The notes beneath the pieces are model-generated. The model had not been told where the DNA came from. It saw nothing but the letters and a program-made list of their open reading frames with translations, and made no database searches. Shown one piece after another: positions 52,150 through 61,897 of a stretch of DNA of 64,000 bases. Where the stretch lies: positions 58,368,034 through 58,432,033 of the forward strand of contig OX377202.1 of assembly GCA_947396885.1 (NCBI GenBank), given 5' to 3'. The stretch's first letter is position 1. Every line of letters begins with the position of its first letter. This DNA comes from Heligmosomoides polygyrus polygyrus (lineage: Eukaryota; Nematoda; Chromadorea; Rhabditida; Heligmosomidae). The position numbers and the translations under genes were made by a program.

Positions 52150-52660
52150 CACATCCCTGGTCACGTGATGCCCTCTGACGGGAGTGCTCAGCGACAAGAA
52201 GATGCCAGAGCGCCTTAACTCGAAGATCTTACAGAGCAGTCGTCCGACCAGTAGCTATTTACGAGCTGAGGGCTGGCCCGTGACTGAGGAAATTGAAAGC
52301 CCTTCAGTGTAGTGGAAACTAATATGCTATGGTAGACGGCCGGAGTTACGCGGTTGAATCGAGTACGCAATGACTCCATACAGAGGTTCGGTGTCACTCC
52401 GATATCTGAGAAGATGCGCGAAGTTCGTCTGCAATGGTTCGGCCACGTCCGTCGCGCAAAAGGTGGCACCGTCCGACAGTCTAGTCTTCACCTTGATGTG
52501 CTCAAAAGGCTGTCACGGGAGCGATCGAAGCAGAGGTGGTTTGATACGCTGCATCAGGACTTGAAGATGACTAGAAGATGGGTGCACCCCAATCGGGCAT
52601 TCGATCGAGAAAAGTGGCGCGAGCATTCCAGGAAGCGGACCCCGCAACTAAGCTGGACAA
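52150..52660 (+). pseudogene. RTE-B LINE 3' fragment
   Basis: The plus strand encodes GVLSDKKMPERLNSKI, YRAVVRPVAIYELRAG, then MNRVRNDSIQRFGVTPISEK, MREVRLQWFGHVRRAKGGTV, SKQRWFDTLHQDLKMTRRWV, NRAFDREKWREHSRKRTP. It is the C-terminal domain of RTE-B in two or three frames, 5'-truncated, ending in KLDKRDEEEKKK-type sequence at its GAA-rich tail. Confidence 0.82.
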
Positions 52661-52717
52661 GCGCGATGAGGAAGAGAAGAAGAAGCCTTGGCTTGTTCTT
52701 CTCTTCCTCATCGCGCT
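52660..52717. repeat. perfect 22-bp hairpin at the RTE-B 3' end
   Basis: The 22 bases starting AGCGCGATGAGGAAGAGAAG (52660-52681) are repeated exactly in inverse at 52696-52717, with a 14-base loop. The left arm is the end of the LINE fragment; the right arm is an inverted copy of it. Confidence 0.9.
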
Positions 52718-53566
52718 CTTCTTTGTGTTTAAGTCGCTTCCTCTGCCATTCATGAATTTAAGCACCGACCACCCCTGTATGAAAGGCGTGAGACCGATTA
52801 TTAATTGTGCCCCTGTTGCCCACTAGAATTCTCTCCCAGACTAAGTTTTCCATCCCTTTGAAATCTCCTATATGGGTATGCTGTCGCTGGCATGCCTTCA
52901 CCACATGAATGCCCTGTTCGCTACTAGACGATGTTCATACACTGTGCTCTGCTCATCAGCTGAGACTTTCTTAGCTTGCGGCAAGCACTCTTCAGCCGCC
53001 ACCAAACGATGCCAAAACGAGACACATTCAGTTAGCTGGGCCTTGGAGGGAAATAGACTAGCTTCAGTATTAGTGGAGTTGTGGGTCCGGCCGTAATGGT
53101 ACGTGGTTGCGCGTCTTGTGCCTTCGAAAAGGCGGTGCAAATGCCTGACATCTATATGCGTACGTCCACTAAGCTTCGCCCAACTTTTAATTCGTTCATT
53201 CCTTCTCCATTTCTTCTTGCATTAGGTGAAGACGCTATGAGGTTAGAAGCTGATTGGGAACTCGGAGAATTTATAGACTGTATCACCCATTACCCACACG
53301 AATAGAGAAGTTGCACATGCGGCGAAGGATTTCTTAGAGAGTTACGCCTCCTGCTGTCGACAAGTCGTGCAGGCGGGGAGGCCAACAAAATTCAGGGTTT
53401 TAAGCGCAGCCGACCGTCCAGGGAACATTGTGGTCTGCTTCTTAGACGGTGCCTAAGTGGCGACCACCATGCGGCAGGACGTCTAAGCCCTGCTTCTCCG
53501 GATTCAACCAGGTTTCGTTAACCGCCTAGTACTAGCAAGCATTCTCTTCCTCCGGGAGGGGGTGGG
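52718..53566. other. no recognised gene
   Basis: Short frames on both strands (to 82 codons), no motifs. A G-rich stretch at 53553-53575 precedes the SINE fragment. Confidence 0.3.
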
Positions 53567-53722
53567 AGGAGGGATTGGTACCAGTTTTGTCTGTGAAGGA
53601 CAAACCACTGAACGTCTCTTCGTCCGACCATCCCTACTTATTTTTAGGACAATTGCGCATTCATGCTCTCTCCGTGAGATCCTGGAGAATTAGATGCCCC
53701 ATAGAGAAGGACTGAATAAGCT
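53567..53722 (+). repeat. S2 SINE body fragment
   Basis: GATTGGTACCAGTTTTGTC, TGAAGGACAAACCACTGAAC, AATTGCGCATTCATGCTCTC and TCCGTGAGATCCTGGAG follow the order of the S2 body at 42664-42800, at lower similarity. The tRNA-like head is missing. Confidence 0.55.
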
Positions 53723-55380
53723 ATTCCTTACCATTAATGTAAACCGATGACTGGAGCTTCGACGATGCGTCCCTCGCTATATGTGCCTTCTAATCCTTCT
53801 TGTCGAAAATTTCAAGAACGAGTTACTCTTCTGCGTAGATGAGCAGCATTAAGCAGCAGTGATCGTGAAGAGTTCGTCAGCCGCCTGATTTTAGGCAGTC
53901 AAACGGATGCTTTGCCTAAGACTACGTGCTTTTATCCGGATTGTCACCGTAGCGTTGGTGATGATACTTTGCTGATTTCAGTTGACGAGCTTCTTACGTC
54001 GTTCGGATATATCTGTCGCACATCGAATACGTCCTCGCTCAAACACATGCGGATGGGATTCAACGCACTGGTAATTATTTATGAGCCATGTTCGTAGCGA
54101 ATACTGAGCAAGGCGTATTAAAGACAAGCAACACTGGTAACCCTATTTCGTTGTGCTTGGCGTTTCGTTCAGTTCCAGGTTCTGTTTTTGTTTACAGTGG
54201 ACACTGGGCCCACTTATTTTTGTTGGAATTTCGGCTATGTACTTGTATGGGTGTACTCCAACTGTCATTCTTACTCCTTCTAAGCTCGACAGATTGAAAA
54301 ATGCGGAACCAAAATTCAAAGAAGCTCCACTTGGACCTGAAGCTAATCTAAGTAAGCTAATCTCTTTCCTAGTGGTCCCATTATTAAGAGCCTACTGGTC
54401 GACATGGTGAACGTCGTGATTTCCGCACCGATCCTCTCCAATGTTCGAGCTGACGAGAGTCAGTACGTATTAATGGAAGGCAGTCGTTAGTCCCGACTCG
54501 GATGCGCACTAACGATGCCGACAGTACCTGCGGAGGCAATTAGCGTCGATCTCCAGATTATACGCACTCCCAGATTCCGTCTGATTCCCTAACAAATTTC
54601 TTTAAAGAGGTAGTATTGCGGTCTCGAATCTCACACAAAATGGATAACCCAGCATCAATCTCAAATTTATCTTGGAGAAGAACGCGCTGGTCACCTGGTA
54701 AGGCAGAAAAGGCCAGGGTGCAGAGCATTTCGTAAAGGATCGATTGCTGGTCAGGGTAGCCCTGGTAATACGAAGGCATGACCTCATGGACCTGACACCC
54801 TAGGTGTGAAGAAGACGAGACGGCGCGGAGATCTGCCCGACGAGCGCTGTGCTCAGGTCGAACCTACAGGCCCGTAGAGCACGACTGGGGACAGAATGGC
54901 GGGAAATATCAATTTTCTTGGATGCCCTTCATATTATATGAGAAGAAAGCCCTCGAGCTGCAAAGGAATGCCACCTGGACCGTTTTTCGAATTTTAAATA
55001 AAACGAGGAGTTATGGGAAGGAAGCCCAAAGGCTGTGGGTTCGAGTCGAAGGTAGTGACTTGCAGCATCTAAAACGTAGTGTTCCGGATGGCACAGGATG
55101 CTACTGCTGGAAATGCTGAGAGCTGAACAGCTAAATAAAGCATCAAAGATGGTTGCACAAATTCACCCACTTCATAGAGCAGCTGAGGCCCTTTAAAAGC
55201 GTGAAGATTCGTTGTTGCTGGCAAATGTAAATGATTTCTAAAGATAACATAGGTTCTCCCCCAATCTAGGATGCAGTTAGAGAAGCTCATAGTGCTCGCA
55301 ATGAGTGATTTCGTAGTACAAAAAGACAGCTTAGAATTTGTGCTCAAAATCTCCATAATCATCGTCCTTGAAACACCTGA
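53723..55380. other. no recognised gene
   Basis: 1.7 kb with short open frames only and no recognisable motif, tRNA or repeat unit. Confidence 0.3.
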
Positions 55381-55460
55381 ACGACGGTTCTTTCTGTACA
55401 AGCTGGATAGCAATGCATTTGAACATTACTATCCAGCTTCTGGAAGGAAGAACCGTCGTT
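55381..55460. repeat. long imperfect hairpin
   Basis: ACGACGGTTCTT followed by CAAGCTGGATAGCAAT is mirrored by ATTACTATCCAGCTTCTGG and AAGAACCGTCGT, giving arms of about 35 bases with a few mismatches and a short loop near 55422-55427. It could be a relic MITE or the stem of a small RNA precursor. Confidence 0.6.
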
Positions 55461-56972
55461 TTTCGCATACTTGTAGCATCCAACGACGCAATTTTCTACC
55501 GCTGCGCAGGAAGTGGTCACTGTCAGTATAGGCGGTTCATTCTCAGGTTTGGGTGCAGCGATGTCCATAGGGTGTAATTAGCGAAGACGCAGCGCGTTTA
55601 CGACTGCCGTCTGGTACTTCGGAAAACTGAGTGCTTAAAATTTAGATAGAACAAAAATAATTCAGACCGTTAAACAGCCCTTTTAAATCTGGTCTGATTT
55701 CTAGAAAAATTTCTACGAAAGTGTGAAAATGAATTGAGTTATGGCAAAAGAACAAAAAGAACTCCGATAACGCGTCTACCGCGCCCTTTTTACAGCCCTT
55801 GTGGCGGGTACTGTATGTACGATACGTCACCAATTTTATGAGGAATAAGTGTAATGGGGTTAGGGCCGTCGATTTCGCTCAAAGTGTGCCTAAGGGATTA
55901 TTTAAGGCCCTGGTCACCAGCATAATAATCGTTTTGAAAATATCTGTTTAGTACGGCTGCCAGGGTATTAGTGCACATAACCCGTGTTCACGAAACCTGG
56001 TTATTTTAACAAAACAGATTTTACTCTATTGTGGCCCGAAAAGTCAACACACCCCGTCTTCTTAAGAGCATGATGTTTGTGATCCCTTTCAGGGCTTCTA
56101 CGAGGGGCAGCAAATGAATTGAAATGAAGGCGTTATAGCTCATGCAACACGAAGACCCTGAGCTCCCAAACCACTTTGAGTGCTTCCTTAGCAGTGCACG
56201 TAAAAGCTTCGTCCCGCACTTTCTTTAGATTCCTCTAGGAAGTTTGCAAATTGGTCATCAGAATGCGTTTCATTTCTTCATTTTCACTTCATGTGTTCCA
56301 CTTCGTAACCATTTTTTAAGTTAATTCATTTTCCAACAATGATCGAACAGCCAGCAAGATCGCTTTGCCTACGTCATTTCCTCTGAAGCCAGTTTTCGTT
56401 CACTTTTTAAAAGGCTGCTTGTTTTTAGACTTACTGTCAATCCTGCATCAACCCCATCCTCTACGCTTTCATCTCGCAGAACTTCCGCGCCACCTTCAAG
56501 TCAGCGTACTCTCGGATGAAACATCGCCTGCAGGTACGCCAGATTTCCGCCCGATTACTCCAACTCACTGTACGCAAGGGAATTTTCTTAAGGGAATGGA
56601 AGAGATGCGTTCTCGAATGGGGTCGTGTTCGTCGGCATCCATGTTATCGACAAGGAACCAACACCGCATCTACGGCAGCAGCTTCAACACGTTGACGGTT
56701 CCTGGGAGGTTCGCTGTCTTACGCCGATAATTAGCAACCTTGATGACGCCTGGCGCTTTAGGGCTGCAATCACCCCGAACATGTCGAGGGACGTCTCGCA
56801 ACTGTCACTATGTCGTCCGATGTCGTCGCTATCGACAGCGATGAGGGGCGGAATCAGTCCAGACGCGCCGAGCACATTTGTTACGAGGTTGGTGGACACG
56901 AGATGCACATGGTTTGTCGGAGGCACACCCCCTGAGGCAACGGATGCGCAAAGGGCGTAGGCGAGCTATGGA
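55461..56972. other. no recognised gene
   Basis: Short open frames; the 121-codon plus-strand frame (56365-56730) has no motif. Ends at the AGACCT duplication of the next MITE. Confidence 0.3.
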
Positions 56973-56978
56973 AGACCT

Positions 56979-57954
56979 GGGGCCGGATTCATGAACGCGG
57001 CCGGAGGTAAATTCTACCCCCACTTACCTCAACGGCCATTTACCCGCCACTTTCCCCGAACTTACCTCAGTTTTCTGATTCATGACGGCCAAGGCGAGGG
57101 TTTTGCTTCGCAGCCAATTTCTGACCCAATGTGCATGCCTCCGCCAGCATCACTGACCTATGGAAAGTAGTTTTTGTAAAAATAACAGCGAAACCAAGCA
57201 GTCACACTTGCTGCTGGGACGTCGCTGGCACCGACGCTAGCAGCCTCGTATTTAAGGGAAATGAAATGTGAAATGTGGGGTTGGGCGAGGGGGAGGGGAG
57301 GGAGGGAGAGGGGTGGAAACTAGTAGCATAGCAGGAAGTAAAGAAACAATAGTAAATGTGGGCCTACATGACTAATAATGGGTGCCATCCACCACAGTAG
57401 CCCCCATAGGCAACATATGCCAAGGAGGGCTAAGGTGGCGGACGGGCATAGTCCACCCACGCAAATCGTAAGTTACGATTTGCGTGGTGGACTAGGCTCA
57501 TGGTGGCCCAAGCCGACCCACAATGCCACTAAAGGAAGCAATTCACTTAAAAATAAGTGGCATTGTGGGCCGCAATGGTCCACAGAGCCCAAATATCATG
57601 GAATGCAATAATAGAGAAATAGAGAAAAACTAAAGGTAAAACAACTCACCGAAGTGCGGCGAAGGACGTGCGCAGGCGACGGCGACTAGGGTCCTGCCAG
57701 GCATTGAATTTGTGGCTGGCGGCCAGCTCAGAGCTGGCTAAGGGCCAGCGGAGGCATGCATTGGGTCAGAAGATGGCCGCGGAGCAAAACCCTCGCCTTG
57801 GAGGTAAATGTTCCCCGACGCGCTGACGGGGTAGCATTAACCTCGACACTTACCTCGGACTTTTCCCGCCGCGCGTTCATGAATCGCGCGTAAGTGGGGA
57901 GTGGGGGTAAATTTTGCGCTTACCCGCCGGTAAATCGTTCATGAATCCGGGCCC
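56979..57954. mobile_element. long-TIR MITE, 976 bp
   Basis: The ends GGGGCCGGATTCATGAACG and, reverse complemented, GGGCCCGGATTCATGAACG begin arms of about 165-205 bases (56979-57144 and 57748-57954 in inverse). Shared inner words include CAAGGCGAGGGTTTTGCT and CATGCCTCCGC. The flanks AGACCT (56973-56978) and AGATCT (57955-57960) look like a 6-bp duplication with one change. The middle has no coding region and holds a second palindrome at 57450-57495. The superfamily is not determined. Confidence 0.8.
57450..57495. repeat. palindrome in the centre of the MITE
   Basis: CCCACGCAAATCGTAA is followed at once by its inverse TTACGATTTGCGTGG (one base offset), a nearly loopless hairpin of about 19 bp per arm. 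A second inverted pair, CCCACAATGCCACT (57517) and AGTGGCATTGTGGG (57557), lies next to it. Confidence 0.8.
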
Positions 57955-57960
57955 AGATCT

Positions 57961-58639
57961 TCAATGGGGTGGGGGCACGATTACCCAATGTCGACCGCGC
58001 AATGCTGGGGTGTTGCGGCAGGACAGCTATGGCACTTCAAAAAAAGTACAAATTGTCGGTTAGGCACTTATTTTTGGACTCGACGTCGATTTTTCCAATA
58101 GTCGCAAGTCTCGGATCGGTCGTTTCTCAAACCCAGGGTTTTCGGCACGATTTACAACATTTTGTGCAGCAAGTCATAAACTCTTGATGCGATCCTTAGT
58201 CAACAAGCACTCAAGTCGAGGTTGGTGTATCGATTTTGTAGAGCTCGCCTCAAGGGCTCTCCTTTTTTAATCAGCGTCTCACATTCAAGAGTTCAGTGCC
58301 CAGACCATACCAAGACTATCGTACCCCTGATAGCGATATCGCGCAACGCGACTGTGCCCACTCCGGGGATTGAGTGAGCGTGCCCCCCCCCCCCATCTTT
58401 AAGATTTGCAGCATATTAGTGGTGCGGGACGGTCTTGTGGTGTTGATGTAGTGAAAGGTATCTATCCATGTACTCTCTTTTGTTTAGGGATTAAATAGCG
58501 GTCCTGCGTGTAGCAGCATCAATAAACAACACTAAACCGCAGTATGAGTATAACTAGCAACCATGTCAGCCATCAGTCGCAGGTCACACAGCCACTTACA
58601 CCAAGGGTGGTTCGATCTTTGCATATTGCAAAGCGCCTA
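57961..58639. other. no recognised gene
   Basis: Short frames only; poly-C at 58384-58395. No RNA gene seen. Confidence 0.3.
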
Positions 58640-58799
58640 TCCTATCCTACTATATATAAGCGAGAACGGTCGTTTGTCTGTGTGTGACTGTGTTTGCACA
58701 GAAATGCTGAAGGAGTGTGTTGGGAGGAAGTATGGGGAAGAGGGGGGGGGGGGAGGGAAGCGGGGGTTGTAGTTGTCACCAGTTGTCAGCAGTTGAAGT

Positions 58800-59040
58800 T
58801 GTCGACAGGCGTCCATGTTCAGACGACATGTCACCGATGTCGCGCAAAGGAGGTGCGGGTTGGGAAGAGATGTCCTCCAGCTCCTTCAACATGCGTCCGG
58901 GTTTAGGAGAGGTGTCAGCGAGGTGGGTCAACAGGTGTCTGGGTTCAGAAGACGTGTCACCGATGTCCCACCAAGGACGTTCGGGTTAAGAAGAGGTGTC
59001 ACCGATGTCGCGCGAGGGTTCCGGATTCAGACGACGTGTT
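58800..59040. repeat. minisatellite array M1-like, GACGTGTCACCGATGTC units
   Basis: Units containing TTCAGACGACATGTCACCGA, TCAGAAGACGTGTCACCGAT and TAAGAAGAGGTGTCACCGAT recur about every 40-50 bases, with a variant GTGTCAGCGAGGTGGG between. It resembles the arrays flanking RTE-C in style (GACGTC, TTCAGAAGACGTG) though the sequence has drifted. Confidence 0.7.
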
Positions 59041-59850
59041 ATCAGTGAAAGTGGAACCAGTAATGGGGGACCGGTGAAGGATGGGGTCCCAGTAAGGGGG
59101 ACCGGTAAAATATTGACCAATAAAGGAGGAACCAGTGAAGGTGGGACCGGCAATGGAGACCGGTGAGGGGGGATCCAGTGAAGGAGAACCGGTGAAGGAG
59201 GGGAGAGGTCCAGTGAAGGGGGATCGGTGAAGGAGCGGGAGAGGTCCAGTGAAGATGGGACCGGTGAGGAAGGGACCAGTAATGGGGACCGGTGAAGGAG
59301 GGGGGGGGGGAGGGGGAGAAAGTGGTCCAGTGAAGGGTGGATCGGTGAGCGAGGGGAGGGATCCAGCGAAGGGTGACCGGTGAAGAAGGGGGAGGTCCAG
59401 TGAAGGGGGGACCGGTAGAAGGTTGACCCGTGAAGAGGGACCAGGTGAAGGGGGGACCGGTGAGTTGGGGGAGGAGTCCAGTGAAGGGTGGACAGATAGA
59501 AGGTTGACCAGTGAAAGAGGGAACCAGGTGAAGGAGGACCGGTTAGGAAGGTACCAGTAATGGGGATCGGTGAATGGTGGGGGAAGGGGTCCACTGAAGG
59601 GGGGACCGGAAAAGGGTTGATGAATAAAAGGGGGACCAGTGGGGGTGGGACCAGTAATGGGGATCGGTGAAGGATAGGATGACCAGCGAAGAGAGGACCA
59701 GTAAAGGAAGGTCCAGTGAAGGTGGGAGCAGTAGTAGGGACCGACAAAGGGGAAGGGGGGACCAGTGAAGGGTGAACCGGAAAAGGGCCGACAATAAAGG
59801 GTAACCAGTGATAAGGGACCAGTTAAGGGGGGGGGGGGCAGTGGAGGTGA
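59041..59850. repeat. minisatellite array M2, GGACCGGTGAAGG / GGACCAGTGAAGG units
   Basis: About 0.8 kb of short G-rich units, 13 to 30 bases, alternating GGTCCAGTGAAG, GGGGACCGGTGAAGG and GGACCAGTAATGGGG. A long antisense open frame rich in Pro and Ser (58986-59747) is a consequence of the repeat and is not a gene. Related C-rich units (CTGGTCCC, CACTGGTCC) occur at 46690-46750 and 60930-61100. Confidence 0.85.
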
Positions 59851-60475
59851 TGGACATGTTTTGCCACAGTCCGCCGGGTTTGAGGCGAAGCTCCAACCAG
59901 ACGTTTGGCGGCCGGCAGGCCGTTGAACGTCTGGTAAATCTATACGGCAAAACTTCGTCTTGAAAACTTGCCTCCTTCAGATAGAAAAAATAATTTCATG
60001 AAAAACGACGATTCCGCATACGATTCCTTCTCAAGTCATATGGAAAGTGGCTTAAGAAGGACTTGATTTTAACATTATATTTGTTATAATAATCAGCGCT
60101 CTAAATTTTATGACGAGAGTAGAACGCACGATTGCCAAATGACGTTTGTTATTACTATTTTCCGAAATCAATCAGAATAGGTGTAGATGGCAGAACCGGA
60201 TGGCGTCATGGAGAAAGACAAATAGAGAGTTGGTCACGAGCTGAGATGAGCACTGGAGCCCGAGTCGCAGCGCGAGCAGTGCCGTGGATCGTTGGCGCCG
60301 TCTTCCCCCTCCTTGCATCATATGCGCGGTGGTGCTCTTTAAAAAGAGTGAGACGGATTATCAAATGGAATGTCCTGATGGAATTCAGGAATGCTGCAAC
60401 AGTACTACATTGCATTGATCAAGAGAACGATAGGCGTTTGTTCTTCGATGGTAGTTTATTTGTGATCAAAACTCT
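59851..60475. other. no recognised gene
   Basis: Includes a short inverted stretch around 59889-59935 (CCAGACGTTTGGCGG and its partner CCGTTGAACGTCTGG). An open frame at 60132-60554 (140 codons) has no motif. Confidence 0.3.
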
Positions 60476-60476
60476 T

Positions 60477-60552
60477 GCGTCAGGCGGGGCTCGAACCCGC
60501 ACCTTCTGCTTTCCAGGCAGCGATGCTACGTCTTACACGACCACCGCCGTTT
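60477..60552 (-). other. tRNA-like sequence (pseudogene or SINE head)
   Basis: The minus strand has a box A (GGTGGTCGTGTAAGACGTAG), a perfect anticodon-type stem (CTGC and GCAG around a 7-base loop CTGGAAA, anticodon position GGA) and a perfect T-arm (GCGGG TTCGAGC CCCGC). The 3' acceptor strand CTGACGC has no matching 5' strand (the 5' side is AACGGCGG), so the acceptor stem is lost. It is a tRNA-derived sequence, not a functional gene. The identity of the parent (Ser or Gly type) is unclear. Confidence 0.6.
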
Positions 60553-60899
60553 GAACGAACAGAACATCCACCATATAGAAGACGAGTGCTCCGACACGCA
60601 TAACGACGTGTTTCGCACTTGCGCGCTTCGCGCGACTTTGCAGCATCACTGACCTATGGAAAGTAGTTTTTGTAAAAACTTAAAATTCGCTAATATTTAG
60701 GACCTGCTGCATGCTTTATCGGCCGTTCACTACTTCGGTGCCTTCATCATAGACGGTCTTTCCTGACCGGCCAGTAATGCCATTGGCTTCTGCTGCGCAG
60801 TACTTCTGCCCCTCAGGTTGCTCTTTCGCAACCGTTCTCATGCTCAACATCCAGCGTTTCCGGATATCGTTGACATCTCTTCCGAAGCCAGGTTCCACC

Positions 60900-61800
60900 T
60901 CACTCGTTTCTTTTTACTCGATCTAATTGCTGACCCGCCTTTACTGGTCTTCCCTCCCCTCTTTAGTTCCCCTACCCTCCTGGTCCCAACTCTTGGCCCA
61001 CTTCTTTGTTTCCACTATTGACCCCTACCGATCTCTTCTTGCTGGTTTCCTCGTCCTGGTCCATCCTTCGCTCTCCTGGTAAACCCTAGAGGCCTGCTCT
61101 TCTCCACCACATCCTTAGCGGGCCTATCATGCTCACGGCAGACGTCGGTCACACATATTCAGAATCAGTACGCTTGTTGCGCGACGTAGGTGGCCAGTCT
61201 TCTGGATCCAGAAGCTCAAAAGACCCGTCTTCCGAATTCAGAAGCTCATCGTCAGAAGCGCGCGCAGTCGCCGAAGTGTCGAGCATGAATAGGCTATGCA
61301 TATGGCAGATTCCTTGTTCCCCGTATGAATTCCCTTACGGCTCCCTTCTTGTTGGTTCCTCGTCCTGGTCCCGACTTCAGATCCCTTCTTCCGGGTAGAT
61401 CCCCTCCTCCTCGGGATCCTCCCTACTACTCGACCTCAATTAAATAGCCCTCCCACGCTCACGACACGACGATGGCCATTTCGCGACATCGGCGTCACAT
61501 CTTCTAAATCCGGTCTCCCTGACTTTTAATGGATCCCCTTGCTGATCCTCCTTACTGCCCTTCCCCTTATTGGTAACTACCTACTGGTCCATACTTATTG
61601 CCTAAACCCTTCTTGGTGCCACCTCCTGGCCTACTTCATTGTTCCTTTTATCGACTACCCCCCCCCCCATCCTCCAGATCGCTCCCTCCTGGTCGCTGTC
61701 GGTTCTCCATCCTCGAAATCCCCCTTCTACTCTTATCCCTTTAGTAGTCTTCTCATGCTAATGGCACGAAGTCGGCGGCACGGCTTTTGAATTTGGACGC
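60900..61800. repeat. C-rich minisatellite-type region, inverse of M1/M2
   Basis: Contains CTGGTCCCAACT, CTCGTCCTGGTCC, TACTGGTCTTCCC (60940-61100 and 61360-61680), and GACGTCGGTCACACATATTC, AGAATCAG, TTCTGGATCCAGAAG (61140-61260), a mirror of the motifs on the other side at 58800-59850. Units are more decayed here. It ends near the CR1 tail at 61898. Confidence 0.6.
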
Positions 61801-61897
61801 TCAGAAACGCGCGTAGGTGCTGTTGTGTTAATCAGTAAAGGGCTGCGCTTCAGCAGCGATATCCCACGTTCAATAGCAAATTTTGCCCGCGCTGTGG

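Noticed and set aside
58986..59747. 253-codon antisense open frame rich in Pro/Ser/Leu (SPVPPSLDLS-like)
   Set aside because: It is the translation of the GGACCGGTGAAGG minisatellite; the periodicity is at the DNA level and all frames are equally open.
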